Positions 16,632 through 25,039 of a stretch of 64,000 nt of DNA are shown here, one piece after another; within the stretch, counting starts at the first letter, position 1, and every line of letters begins with the position of its first letter. A program made the translations under genes and the position numbers. The notes beneath the pieces are model-generated. The model saw nothing but the letters and a program-made list of their open reading frames with translations, searched no databases and was not told the origin of the DNA. This DNA comes from Subtercola boreus (GTDB lineage: Bacteria; Actinomycetota; Actinomycetes; Actinomycetales; Microbacteriaceae), in the NCBI RefSeq assembly GCF_006716115.1, contig NZ_VFOO01000001.1:2418001-2482000 (forward strand), in the 5' to 3' direction.

Positions 16632-18599
16632 ATGACGAACGGCATCGACAACCTGCTGCATGAGACGAGACGTTTCGAGCCGAGCGCGGACTTCCGTGCC
16701 GGTGCCGTAGCATCCGAGGAGCTCTACGAAGAAGCTGCGGCCGACCGGCCGGCCTTCTGGGGAAAGCAGTCGGCCGAGCTCCTGCACTGGAACACCCCCT
16801 TCACCAAGACGCTCGACTGGAGCAATGCGCCCTTCGCGACCTGGTTCGAAGACGGCGAACTGAATGTGGCCTACAACTGCCTCGACCGCCATGTCGAAGC
16901 AGGCAACGGCGACCGCATTGCGCTCAATTGGGAGGGCGAACCGGGCGACAGCCGCACGTTCACCTACGCCGAGCTGACGACTGAGGTGAAGAAAGCAGCC
17001 AACACCCTGCTGGATCTCGGCATCGGCAAGGGCGACCGGGTTGCCATCTACCTGCCGATGATCCCTGAGGCGATCATCTCGATGCTCGCCGTCGCCCGCA
17101 TCGGCGCCGTGCATTCCGTCGTCTTCGGCGGTTTCAGCGCCGAGAGCCTCCGCGCACGCATCGACGACGCAGCCGCCCGACTCGTCATCACTGCAGACGG
17201 CGGCTGGCGGAAGGGCAAGGTCTCCGCCCTCAAGCCCGCTGTGGATGCCGCCCTCGCAATCGACGGCGACGGCTCCTCGACGGTGGAGCATGTGCTCGTG
17301 GTGCAGCGCGGAAACAACGATGTCGAATGGTTCGAGGACCGTGACCTCTGGTGGCACGACGAGATCGGCAGAGCGGAGGCAGAACACGTTGCCCAGCCGT
17401 TCCCCGCCGAGACCCCGCTGTTCATCCTCTACACCAGCGGCACGACGGGCAAACCGAAAGGCATCCTGCACACCAGCGGCGGGTACCTCACCCAGGCCGC
17501 GTTCACGCACAGGAACGTCTTCGACCTGCACCCCGAGACCGACGTCTACTGGTCCACGGCCGACGTCGGCTGGATCACGGGCCACACCTATGTGGTCTAC
17601 GGCCCACTGGCGAACGGTGCGACGCAGGTGATCTACGAAGGCACGCCCGACGCCCCGCATCCGGGCCGGTGGTGGGAGATCATCCAGAAGTACAAGGTGA
17701 GCATCCTCTACGCGGCGCCCACCGCGATCCGCACCTTCATGAAGCTCGGCCGGCAGATTCCCGACGCTTTCGACCTGACGAGCCTGCGCCTGCTGGGTTC
17801 TGTCGGCGAACCGATCAACCCCGAGGCCTGGATCTGGTACCGCGATGTGATCGGTGCCGGCAAGACCCCCGTCGTCGACACCTGGTGGCAGACCGAGACA
17901 GGCGCGATCATGGTCTCCGCGCTGCCCGGCGTTACGACCCTGAAGCCGGGGTCGGCGCAGGTGCCGTTGCCGGGGCTCCACATCGAGGTTCTGGATGACG
18001 CGGGCACCCCTGTCGGCAAGAACGCCGGTGGGCTGCTGGTGGTCTCGGAGCCGTGGCCCTCGATGCTCCGCGGAATCTGGGGTGACCCCGACCGTTACGT
18101 CGAGACCTATTGGTCGACGTTCCCGGGCAAGTACTTCGCGGGCGACGGTGCCCGGCTGGACAGGGACGGCGACATCTGGCTGCTCGGCCGCGTCGACGAC
18201 GTGATGAACGTGTCGGGCCACCGGCTCTCGACGGCCGAGATCGAGTCGTCGCTGGTGTCGCATCCGCGCGTGGCGGAGGCCGCCGTGGTCGGAGCCGCCG
18301 ACGAGACCACCGGCCAGGCCGTCGTCGCCTTCGTGATCGTGCGGGTCGAACAGGCGGGCGACCTCCGGCAGGAGGCCGACGCCCTCGCGGCGGAGCTGCG
18401 GGCACACGTGTCCTCGCAGATCGGAGCGATCGCCCGGCCGAAACAGGTCTTCATCGTGGCGGAACTGCCGAAGACCCGCTCGGGCAAGATCATGCGGCGA
18501 CTGCTGCGCGACCTGGCCGAGGGCCGCGAGATCGGTGACACCACGACCCTGGCCGACACGCAGGTGATGAACATCATCAGCACGAACATCGCGGGCTGA
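16632..18599 (+). CDS. acs: Acetyl-CoA synthetase (AMP-forming)
   Basis: This 655-residue enzyme makes acetyl-CoA from acetate, ATP and CoA through acetyl-AMP. The ACAS N-terminal segment (FWGKQSAELLHWNTPFTKTLDWSNAPFATWFEDGELNVAYNCLDRH) is typical. Motif A5-like FILYTSGTTGKPKGILHTSGGYL binds ATP. WWQTETGAIM is the acetate-pocket motif, and DGDIWLLGRVDDVMNVSGHRLSTAEIE is the hinge. Lys619 in TRSGKIMRR is the residue acetylated and inactivated in this family. GAAGGAG lies just upstream of the ATG. It stands alone, divergent from the tad genes. Confidence 0.97.
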   Translation: MTNGIDNLLHETRRFEPSADFRAGAVASEELYEEAAADRPAFWGKQSAELLHWNTPFTKTLDWSNAPFATWFEDGELNVAYNCLDRHVEAGNGDRIALNWEGEPGDSRTFTYAELTTEVKKAANTLLDLGIGKGDRVAIYLPMIPEAIISMLAVARIGAVHSVVFGGFSAESLRARIDDAAARLVITADGGWRKGKVSALKPAVDAALAIDGDGSSTVEHVLVVQRGNNDVEWFEDRDLWWHDEIGRAEAEHVAQPFPAETPLFILYTSGTTGKPKGILHTSGGYLTQAAFTHRNVFDLHPETDVYWSTADVGWITGHTYVVYGPLANGATQVIYEGTPDAPHPGRWWEIIQKYKVSILYAAPTAIRTFMKLGRQIPDAFDLTSLRLLGSVGEPINPEAWIWYRDVIGAGKTPVVDTWWQTETGAIMVSALPGVTTLKPGSAQVPLPGLHIEVLDDAGTPVGKNAGGLLVVSEPWPSMLRGIWGDPDRYVETYWSTFPGKYFAGDGARLDRDGDIWLLGRVDDVMNVSGHRLSTAEIESSLVSHPRVAEAAVVGAADETTGQAVVAFVIVRVEQAGDLRQEADALAAELRAHVSSQIGAIARPKQVFIVAELPKTRSGKIMRRLLRDLAEGREIGDTTTLADTQVMNIISTNIAG

Positions 18600-18656
18600 C
18601 CCGGACACGCCGCCGCCGCACCGCCCGCGCCCAGCGCCGGCGGGCGGGGCGGAGGG

Positions 18657-19127
18657 CTACGCGAACGAGACGATCAGCTCCACCTCGACGGGCGAGTCGA
18701 GTGGCAGCACCGCGACGCCGACCGCCGAACGAGCGTGGAGACCTGCGTCGCCGAAGACCTCGCCGAACAGCTCCGATGCACCGTTGATGACGCCGGGCTG
18801 GCCGCTGAACGACGGGTCGGACGACACGAACCCGGTCACCTTCACCACCTGTGTCACCCGGTCGAGCGACCCGAGCACGCTCGCGACGGCCGCCAGCGCG
18901 TTGATCGCCGCCGTGCGCGCGAGTGCCTTCGCGACATCCGGTGCCACCAGCGCCGCACCCTCGCCGACCTTGCCGGTCACCGCGAGCGCACCGTCGACGA
19001 ACGGCAGCTGACCCGCGGTGAACACGAGGTCGCCGTGGATGACCGCCGGCACGTACGCGCCCGCAGGCGGCGAGACGGCGGGGAGTTCGATGCCGAGGGC
19101 GGCGAGGCGTTCCGCGATCGCGCTCAT
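18657..19127 (-). CDS. RidA/YjgF/YER057c family protein
   Basis: This 156-residue protein belongs to the RidA-like family, which includes enamine/imine deaminases and many members of unknown role. The pattern PPAGAYVPAVIHGDLVFTAGQLPFVDG, then ALVAPDVAKALARTAAINALAAV, and the trimer-core end RSAVGVAVLPLDSPVEVELIVSFA support it. The RidA catalytic Arg is not in its usual place near the C-terminus (VAVLPL here), so deaminase activity is doubtful. The ATG overlaps the stop of the DUF4177 gene (ATGA), so the two are coupled. Confidence 0.85.
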   Translation of the reverse strand: MSAIAERLAALGIELPAVSPPAGAYVPAVIHGDLVFTAGQLPFVDGALAVTGKVGEGAALVAPDVAKALARTAAINALAAVASVLGSLDRVTQVVKVTGFVSSDPSFSGQPGVINGASELFGEVFGDAGLHARSAVGVAVLPLDSPVEVELIVSFA

Positions 19128-19423
19128 CGGGCATCCGTCTCGACGACGGTAGACGTACCGTCTTCGCCGGGTGCGGCCGGAACGCCGGTGCCCTCGGGCC
19201 CGGCTGCCGTGCCGTCGTTCCACGATCCGTTCGCGGCTGCAGCCGACGCGGCGGCCGCAGCCGGCTCTGCGCCCTGCAGCGGACGCTTCAGGTACGCCAC
19301 GATGCCGCCCTGCTCGTTGGTGACGATCTGCACGAGCTCCCAGCCGTCAGAGCCCCAGTTGTTCAGAATGGCCGCTGTGTTGTGGATCATCAGCGGCGTG
19401 GTCACGTACTCCCATGAGGTCAC
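19124..19423 (-). CDS. DUF4177-like small protein
   Basis: This 99-residue protein starts at a GTG preceded by AAAGGAGA. It begins TSWEYVTTPLMIHNTAAILNNWGSDGWELVQIV, the DUF4177 pattern (WEY... LN..G..GWELV), followed by VTNEQGGIVAYLKRPL. The remaining about 45 residues are Ala/Gly/Pro-rich and probably disordered. No signal or membrane segment. It sits 50 bp from the divergent PBP gene and overlaps the RidA-like gene by 4 bp. In related actinobacteria this small protein commonly flanks this PBP. The function is unknown. Confidence 0.8.
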   Translation of the reverse strand: MTSWEYVTTPLMIHNTAAILNNWGSDGWELVQIVTNEQGGIVAYLKRPLQGAEPAAAAASAAAANGSWNDGTAAGPEGTGVPAAPGEDGTSTVVETDAR

Positions 19424-19472
19424 GGGCTCTCCTTTGGCTTCTTTTTCAGGTTTGTGACTTAGGCTCGGTAGC

Positions 19473-21992
19473 ATGTCTGCCCCAAAACGTAAGGTTAGCG
19501 GCGCGGTCGGAGCCTTCCTTGGCCTTGTGGGCATGAGCGCACTCGTCGGCGTGCTCGTCACAGCCATGGTCACTCCGGCCCTCGCGATCACCGGTCTCGC
19601 CGCGAACAACTCTATCGGCGTGTTCGAGAACCTCCCCAGTTACATCAAGCCGGATGCGCTCTCGCAGACGTCCAGCGTGTACGCGAAGAACCCCGACGGC
19701 TCCGATGTGCTGCTCGCCTCGTTCTACGAGCAGAACCGGCAGACCGTCGGCTGGAACCAGATCTCCCAGTACGCCAAAGACGCTCTCGTCTCGACGGAGG
19801 ATCCGCGGTTCTATGTGCACGGCGGTGTGGATGTCCAGTCCACCTTCCGCGCGCTGGTGGGCAACTTCGTGTCCGGCGGCATCAGCTCGGGTGCCTCGAC
19901 GATCTCGCAGCAGTACGTGAAGAACATCCTCGTGCAGCGCGCCGAGGCCATCCAGGATCCGGCCGCCCAGGCCGCCGCGTACGCCGAAGCGACGGCGCAG
20001 ACGACCGACCGCAAGCTGAAGGAAGCCAAGCTCGCCATCGGCCTCGAGAAGGAGTACAGCAAGGACGACATCCTGCTGGGCTACCTGAACATCGCCCTGT
20101 TCGGCGGCCGGGTGTACGGCATCCAGGCTGCGTCGCAGTACTACTTCGGGGTGAATGCCGACGCCCTCACGCTGCCCCAGGCGGCGAGCCTCATCGCGAT
20201 CGTGAACGAGCCCGAGGCGCTCCGCATCGACCTCGATGCAGAGCACACGGCCGACAACAAGGCGCGCCGCGACAAGGACATCCTGCCGTCGATGCTCAAG
20301 GAGCACACGATCACGCAGGCGCAGTTCGACGAGGCCATCGCCACACCGGTGACGGCCACCATCACCCAGCCGTCGACCGGCTGCCAGACCGCCGTCTACG
20401 GCGCCGGATTCTTCTGCGACTACGTCAAGCGCATCATCGAACAGGATCCGACGTTCGGTGCGACCGACGAAGAACGCGCACACAACCTGAACACGGGTGG
20501 CTACAAGATCTACACGACCCTCGACATGCAGCTGCAGTCGAAGGCCTTCGACGTGGTGAACAACTACGTGCCGTACTCGAGCGACAAGCTCGACATCGGC
20601 GGAACGTTCACGACGGTCGAGCCCGGCACCGGCAAGGTGCTCGCCATGGCGCAGAACAAGACGTACAGCGAAGACCCGAACTCCGACCCGGCGACGTCGA
20701 CGGCGATCAACTACAACACCGACTACAACTACGGCGGATCGACAGGGTTCCAACCCGGTTCGTCGTTCAAGCTCTTCACGATCATCAACTGGCTGCAGAC
20801 TGGACACTCGCTCGGTGACATCGTGAACGGGGCGAACAACCAGACCTTCGGCCGTTTCACCAACAGCTGCGGCGATACGGGGCCAGCCAAGTACGTTGCT
20901 GGTAACGACGCCGGCGAGTCCGGCGGTCGCGCATCGGTTCTGACGCAGTTCGAGGAATCCGTCAACAACGCCTTCATGTCAATGGCGTCCAAGCTCGATC
21001 TCTGCGACATCACGAACGTCGCGAAGTCTCTCGGAGTGCACCGCGCCGATGGCAATGACCTGGCAAACGGTCCCTACGGGATCGTGCTCGGCGGAAACGA
21101 GATCGCTCCGCTGACGATGGCTGCGGCCTACGCAGGTGTCGCGAACAAGGGCATGTTCTGCACTCCGGTTGCGATCACCAACATCGTCGACGCCAGTGGC
21201 GCCGATGTTCCCGCACCGCAGACGGCCTGCGCGCAGGCCATCGACCCGAGCATCGCCCAGGCGGCGCTCTACGCCATGCAGGGCGTCATCCAGAGCGGCA
21301 CAGCAACACCCGCCAACCCCGGCGACGGCACCCCGCACTTCGGCAAGACCGGCACCAGTGACAACGAGAAGGACGTCTGGCTCGTCGGCGGAACCACCAA
21401 ACTGGTCTCGGCGTCCTGGGTCGGCAACGTGACCGGCGATGTGTCCATCCGCAAGACGACCGTCGCGGGTGCTGGCAGTGGCAACATCGGCAGTGGCCTG
21501 TCGCGGCTGTACATGTGGAAGGACTTCTACAGGCAGATCGGCGACTCCTACGGCGGCGACTCGTTCCCGGCTCCGTCGCGCATCCTGAGTGTCGGCCAGA
21601 CGGTGACGGTTCCGGATGTCTCGGGCCTCTCCATCGACGCGGCGATCTCGAAGCTCGAGAACTCCGGCTTCACGGCCAGCGACGCCGGGCAGCAGGACTC
21701 CGACAAGACAGCGGGCCAGGTCTCCGGAACGAATCCGGCGGCCGGCAGCAGCGCCACGAAGGGCTCCGACATCGACGTCTTCACCAGCAACGGCAAGCTC
21801 AAACCGCTGGCAGATGTCTCGGGCCAGGAACCCAATGCGGCCGCCGCTGCACTGACGGGCCAGGGCTGGACTGTCAGTGCGACGGTCAGCACGGATGCCT
21901 CGTGCAAGACCAAGACGGTGGTGAGCCAGACCCCGGAGGCAGGCTCCTACAACCAGTCCACGACGACCGTGAACCTGGTGGCATGTCCGTAA
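19473..21992 (+). CDS. Class A penicillin-binding protein with C-terminal PASTA domains
   Basis: This 839-residue bifunctional peptidoglycan synthase has an N-terminal membrane anchor (residues about 12-40). The glycosyltransferase GT51 domain shows ALVSTEDPRFYVHGGVDVQS (Glu109 catalytic), then SSGASTISQQYVKNIL and KLAIGLEKEYSKDDILLGYLNIALFGG. The transpeptidase domain has SxxK at Ser430-Lys433 (QPGSSFKLF), SVN in EESVNNAF and KTGTS at 625-629. Two PASTA domains follow (VPDVSGLSIDAAISKLENSGF..., then PLADVSGQEPNAAAAALTGQGW...). No Shine-Dalgarno is evident, and a TAGGCT -10-like box lies 7 bp before the ATG, so a leaderless message is possible. Confidence 0.96.
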   Translation: MSAPKRKVSGAVGAFLGLVGMSALVGVLVTAMVTPALAITGLAANNSIGVFENLPSYIKPDALSQTSSVYAKNPDGSDVLLASFYEQNRQTVGWNQISQYAKDALVSTEDPRFYVHGGVDVQSTFRALVGNFVSGGISSGASTISQQYVKNILVQRAEAIQDPAAQAAAYAEATAQTTDRKLKEAKLAIGLEKEYSKDDILLGYLNIALFGGRVYGIQAASQYYFGVNADALTLPQAASLIAIVNEPEALRIDLDAEHTADNKARRDKDILPSMLKEHTITQAQFDEAIATPVTATITQPSTGCQTAVYGAGFFCDYVKRIIEQDPTFGATDEERAHNLNTGGYKIYTTLDMQLQSKAFDVVNNYVPYSSDKLDIGGTFTTVEPGTGKVLAMAQNKTYSEDPNSDPATSTAINYNTDYNYGGSTGFQPGSSFKLFTIINWLQTGHSLGDIVNGANNQTFGRFTNSCGDTGPAKYVAGNDAGESGGRASVLTQFEESVNNAFMSMASKLDLCDITNVAKSLGVHRADGNDLANGPYGIVLGGNEIAPLTMAAAYAGVANKGMFCTPVAITNIVDASGADVPAPQTACAQAIDPSIAQAALYAMQGVIQSGTATPANPGDGTPHFGKTGTSDNEKDVWLVGGTTKLVSASWVGNVTGDVSIRKTTVAGAGSGNIGSGLSRLYMWKDFYRQIGDSYGGDSFPAPSRILSVGQTVTVPDVSGLSIDAAISKLENSGFTASDAGQQDSDKTAGQVSGTNPAAGSSATKGSDIDVFTSNGKLKPLADVSGQEPNAAAAALTGQGWTVSATVSTDASCKTKTVVSQTPEAGSYNQSTTTVNLVACP

Positions 21993-22915
21993 AGTCCGCC
22001 GTCGGCCTGGGTGTGGCGGCGGGACTCGGCGCGGCCGTCTGGGGCACTCTGGTCGAGCGAAAACTGTTCACCCTGCGCCGGGTGACGGTGCCGGTGCTCG
22101 CCCCAGGCGCCCAGCCGATCCGGGTGCTGCACCTCTCCGACCTGCACCTCGCACCCTTCCAGCACCAGAAGCAACGCTGGGTGCGTTCGCTCGCGCGGCT
22201 GAACCCGGATCTCATCGTCGACACCGGGGACAACCTCGGCCACCGCGACGCCTATGACGCGCTGGCCCACACGCTGGAACCGTTCCGAGGCACTCCCGGC
22301 GTCTTCGTCAACGGCTCGAACGACTACTGGGCACCGTCGTTCAAGAACCCGCTCCGCTACTTCATGGGCCCGTCGAAGAGCCCGGACAAGGTCGAGAAGC
22401 TCGACATCGACCGCGAACACGCGCTCTTCGACTCGCTGGGTTGGATCGATCTCGACAACAGCGCCTCGACGTTCGAGGTGAACGGTACACGGATCGAGTT
22501 CTTCGGCGTCGACGACCCGCACCGCAGCTACGACAAGCTCGAGCACGTCTCGAGCGCGATCGAGCGCCAGCGCGAAGACGACGATGCACCGGCCGGCTCC
22601 CCGACTCTCACCGTCGGCGTTGCGCACGCCCCCTACCAGCGCATCCTGAACTCGTTCGTGACGAACGGCGCCCAGGTGATCTTCGCCGGCCACACCCACG
22701 GCGGGCAGGTCTGCGTGCCGGGTTATGGGGCGCTCGTCACCAACTGCGACATCCCCCGCAAGCAGGTCAAGGGGCTGAGCCTGTGGCGACGAGGCAAGCG
22801 CTCTGCCTTCCTCAACGTTTCGGCGGGGCTCGGCACCTCGATCTATGCCCCCGTGCGCTTCGCCTGCCTGCCCGAGGCGACTCTCCTCACGCTGGTTCCG
22901 GCGACCGACAGCTGA
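21983..22915 (+). CDS. Metallophosphoesterase (calcineurin-like)
   Basis: This 310-residue protein has an N-terminal hydrophobic segment (SAVGLGVAAGLGAAVWG) and metal-binding motifs LHLSDLHLAP (DxH), VDTGDNLG (GDN), GSNDYW (variant of GNHD with Ser-Asn-Asp), VAHAP and GHTHGGQVCVPG. It matches the YkuE/YaeI-like membrane-associated phosphoesterases that commonly follow class A PBP genes in actinobacteria. The ATG lies inside the PBP gene, overlapping its end by 10 bp, so the two are coupled. Replacement of the usual GNHD His by Asp is noteworthy. The substrate is unknown; the context hints at envelope metabolism. Confidence 0.9.
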   Translation: MSVKSAVGLGVAAGLGAAVWGTLVERKLFTLRRVTVPVLAPGAQPIRVLHLSDLHLAPFQHQKQRWVRSLARLNPDLIVDTGDNLGHRDAYDALAHTLEPFRGTPGVFVNGSNDYWAPSFKNPLRYFMGPSKSPDKVEKLDIDREHALFDSLGWIDLDNSASTFEVNGTRIEFFGVDDPHRSYDKLEHVSSAIERQREDDDAPAGSPTLTVGVAHAPYQRILNSFVTNGAQVIFAGHTHGGQVCVPGYGALVTNCDIPRKQVKGLSLWRRGKRSAFLNVSAGLGTSIYAPVRFACLPEATLLTLVPATDS

Positions 22916-22993
22916 CCGCGGTCGCGAGCCTGTCAAAAGTCAGCTATTCTAGACAGGTTGTTCGAGCCGGTTCACGCCGGGGAATGCAACGAT

Positions 22994-23067
22994 CGGGGTA
23001 TGGCGCAGCTTGGTAGCGCGCGTCGTTCGGGACGACGAGGTCGCAGGTTCAAATCCTGTTACCCCGA
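22994..23067 (+). tRNA. tRNA-Pro(CGG), reading CCG
   Basis: The cloverleaf has acceptor CGGGGTA/TACCCCG, D-stem GCGC/GCGC, anticodon stem CGTCG/CGACG around TTCGGGA (anticodon CGG), and T-stem GCAGG/CCTGT with TTCAAAT. The discriminator is A. CCA is not encoded. TATTCT at about 22950 may be its -10. A strong hairpin follows directly. Confidence 0.95.
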
Positions 23068-23075
23068 CACGATTC

Positions 23076-23103
23076 AGAAGGGCCGGATTCTTCCGGCCCT
23101 TCT
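23076..23103. terminator. Hairpin terminator after tRNA-Pro, possibly shared with tdk
   Basis: A perfect 12-bp stem (AGAAGGGCCGGA with TCCGGCCCTTCT) closes a TTCT loop. It lies 9 bp beyond tRNA-Pro and 14 bp beyond the convergent tdk stop. There is no long T-run, but high-GC actinobacterial terminators often lack one. It may serve both strands. Confidence 0.75.
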
Positions 23104-23116
23104 CTCGTTGAGCCGT

Positions 23117-23710
23117 TCACGCCGAGAGGCGGCCGTCGCTCTCCTCGAGGTAGCAGGCGCCGCAGAGCGCCTCGTAGGTCACCTCGTCGCCGTCGATCGC
23201 GACCTGGTCGCCGTCGAAGACGAAGTGCCCGTTGACCTTCCGCGGATTGAAGATCGCCTTGCGCCCGCAGCGGCAGATCGTCTTCAGTTCCTCGAGGCTG
23301 TGCGCGATCTCGAGCAGGCGACCGCTGCCGGGGAAGGCCGAGGTGAGGAAGTCGGTTCGGATCCCGTAGGCCAGCACCGGCACATCGTCGATCAGGGCGA
23401 TCCGGAGGGCATCGTCGACCTGCGCCGGGGTGAGGAACTGAGCCTCGTCGACCAGCAGGCAGCTGACCCCTCCAAGCCCCTCACGTTCGGCGAGGAAGAC
23501 ATCGCGGAGACCCTGCTCCGCGCCCACGAGGAAGTCGACCTCCCGCACGACACCGAGCCTCGAGACGATGGAGCGGTCGCCCTTCGTGTCGGTCGACGGC
23601 TTCGCGATCAGCACCCGGTGGCCGCGTTCCTCGTAGTTGTAGGCGGCCTGCAGGAGGGCCGTGCTCTTGCCGCTGTTCATCGCGCCGTACCGAAAATAGA
23701 GTTTTGCCAC
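23117..23710 (-). CDS. tdk: Thymidine kinase
   Basis: This 197-residue type II thymidine kinase salvages thymidine to dTMP. The P-loop is GAMNSGKSTALLQ near the N-terminus. CLLVDEAQFLTPAQVD is the Walker B/DEAQF lasso motif. The structural zinc is bound by CRCGRKA and by CGACY near the C-terminus. Length is normal. The GTG start lies 15 bp after the stop of the radical SAM gene at 23726, so the two may be co-transcribed; if so, an SOS-type signal would also raise tdk. Confidence 0.96.
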   Translation of the reverse strand: MAKLYFRYGAMNSGKSTALLQAAYNYEERGHRVLIAKPSTDTKGDRSIVSRLGVVREVDFLVGAEQGLRDVFLAEREGLGGVSCLLVDEAQFLTPAQVDDALRIALIDDVPVLAYGIRTDFLTSAFPGSGRLLEIAHSLEELKTICRCGRKAIFNPRKVNGHFVFDGDQVAIDGDEVTYEALCGACYLEESDGRLSA

Positions 23711-23725
23711 CAGACAACCTTAGGC

Positions 23726-24838
23726 TCAGAAGAGGGTCGGGGCGTCGGCCCCGCCGCCGGGAGCACTCACACCAGCGCGCGCAGAGGCAGCGACCCCGCG
23801 AGGCGCAAAGCTCCGTTCGTCGTCCATCTGGGGCAGCAGCCCCAGTGCCTTCGACCGCACTCCCCCGGTCGCCGGGTCTTCGACACCGCGGGCGAGGCCG
23901 TGCCGGGCGATCAGCGGCCGGATGCGACGGCCGAGCCACTCCCGGTACTCCTTCGGCGCATACGACGACGTGCCCCGGTACAGTTCCCGATACCGACCGA
24001 CGAGCTCCGGATGCTCCCGCGCGAGCCACTGCATGAACCAGGGCTTCACCCCCGGCCGGAGATGCAGCGCCGAGTAGAGCACGCTCGTCGCGCCCGCCTC
24101 CCGGATGAGCGCAAGCGCCGTGTCGAGGTGGGTGGTGGTGTCGGTCAGGTCGGGCAGCACCGGCATCATGAACACCGAGCAGTCGATGCCGGCGTCGCGA
24201 ACCGCACGGACGGTCGCCAGCCGCGCCCTGGCGCTCGGTGTACCGGGTTCGACCGTCTGCTGGAGGTCTTCGTCGTAGATGGCGATCGACATCGCCACGT
24301 CGACGCTGACGGACTGCGAGGCCTCCACCAGGAGCGGCAGGTCGCGCCGGAGCAGCGTGCCCTTCGTGAGGATCGAGAAGGGCGTGCCGGACTCGGCCAG
24401 CGCCCGGATGATGCCGGGCATCAGCCGGTACCGCCCCTCCGCCCGCTGGTAGGGATCGGTGTTCGTTCCGAGGGCGACCGGGTGCCGCCCCCAGGACGGC
24501 TTCGCGAGCTCCCGGGACAGCACCTCGGCGACGTTGACCTTGACCACGATCTGGTTGTCGAAGTCCTCGCCTGCGTCGAGTTCCAGGTAGGTGTGGGTGG
24601 GCCGGGCGAAGCAGTAGGTGCAGGCGTGGCTGCACCCCCGGTAGGGGTTGATCGTGTAGCTGAACGGCATCCGGCTCTGGCCCGGTACGTGATTCAGGGC
24701 CGTCTTCGCCAGTACCTCATGGAAGGTGATGCCCGCGAAGTCGGGCGTCGTCACCGAACGCACCAGATTGTCGAGCCGGGCGAGCCCGGGCAGCGTCGAC
24801 GATGCCTCCACCCCCAGTTGTTGCCCGCTCCATCTCAT
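23726..24838 (-). CDS. Rv2578c-family radical SAM protein
   Basis: This radical SAM protein of about 370 residues has the cluster motif CSHACTYC in INPYRGCSHACTYCFARPTHTYLELDAG, the signature of the Rv2578c/SplB-like group. Further motifs are VALGTNTDPYQRAEGRYRLMPGIIRAL and ILTKGTLLRRDLPLL. Family members are annotated as SPL-like photolyase-related enzymes of unknown substrate. The ATG at 24836-24838 is chosen because it begins the conserved MRWSGQQL and leaves the operator upstream free. A near-consensus LexA box lies 10 bp before it, so DNA-damage induction is likely, and a repair or modification role is plausible. Confidence 0.9.
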   Translation of the reverse strand: MRWSGQQLGVEASSTLPGLARLDNLVRSVTTPDFAGITFHEVLAKTALNHVPGQSRMPFSYTINPYRGCSHACTYCFARPTHTYLELDAGEDFDNQIVVKVNVAEVLSRELAKPSWGRHPVALGTNTDPYQRAEGRYRLMPGIIRALAESGTPFSILTKGTLLRRDLPLLVEASQSVSVDVAMSIAIYDEDLQQTVEPGTPSARARLATVRAVRDAGIDCSVFMMPVLPDLTDTTTHLDTALALIREAGATSVLYSALHLRPGVKPWFMQWLAREHPELVGRYRELYRGTSSYAPKEYREWLGRRIRPLIARHGLARGVEDPATGGVRSKALGLLPQMDDERSFAPRGVAASARAGVSAPGGGADAPTLF

Positions 24839-24847
24839 GGCATTGAT

Positions 24848-24863
24848 TCGAACATATCTTCGA
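24848..24863 (-). promoter_or_regulatory. LexA (SOS) box candidate
   Basis: Read on the minus strand the site is TCGAAGATATGTTCGA. It matches 11 of the 12 fixed bases of the actinobacterial SOS box TCGAAC-N4-GTTCGA. It is part of a larger perfect 9-3-9 palindrome (GAACATATC, TTC, GATATGTTC; 24850-24870). It lies 10 bp upstream of the radical SAM ATG, where LexA would block transcription. Confidence 0.7.
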
Positions 24864-24907
24864 TATGTTCCGCAAGTGCAGAAAACCCGGCGCGCAGACA
24901 AAGCCGC

Positions 24908-24970
24908 CGTTAAAGAAACCAAGCGCTCCCTGCGGTGAGGGGTGTCGACCGCAGGAAACGCTTGGCTTCT
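24908..24970 (-). terminator. Strong rho-independent-type terminator
   Basis: On the minus strand AGAAGCCAAGCG pairs with CGCTTGGTTTCT (one mismatch), with an inner 8-bp helix CCTGCGGT/ACCGCAGG. The stem is followed by a TTTCTTTAA tract. It would end a transcript coming from the CopC/YcnI genes or from a short RNA between them. Confidence 0.7.
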
Positions 24971-25025
24971 GGATGTGTAGGGCCGACTTCCATCGCAGTT
25001 AGAAGCCTGGCGACCCTACACAGTG
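24910..25025 (-). ncRNA. Possible structured small RNA between the copper genes and the radical SAM gene
   Basis: The gap after the copC stop is almost entirely foldable on the minus strand. A 9-bp helix (TGTGTAGGG, 24974-24982, with CCCTACACA, 25014-25022) encloses a CTTC/GAAG hairpin and is followed directly by the two-helix terminator. The spacing and the terminal T-tract resemble a small RNA of about 110 bases or a long 3' leader tail. I recognise no Rfam family; the loops lack the six-C runs of 6C RNA. It could simply be a compound terminator. Confidence 0.35.
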
Positions 25026-25039
25026 AGCATTCGGAGCTG

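Noticed and set aside
16381-16635. Open frame of 84 codons upstream of acs, ending in a TGA overlapping its ATG, with GGGGGG before an internal GTG
   Set aside because: Third-position GC is near half, unlike the strong bias of real genes here, and the sequence (KFFRQKNGG...) has no family features. Treated as a leader region.
16377-18608. 743-codon minus-strand open frame opposite acs
   Set aside because: Acs is certain on the plus strand. The antisense product is a typical high-GC shadow rich in Arg, Gly, Asp and Val.
24910-25025. Identity as actinobacterial 6C RNA
   Set aside because: That family needs two hairpin loops with six or more C each. Here one loop has four C in a row and the other none.
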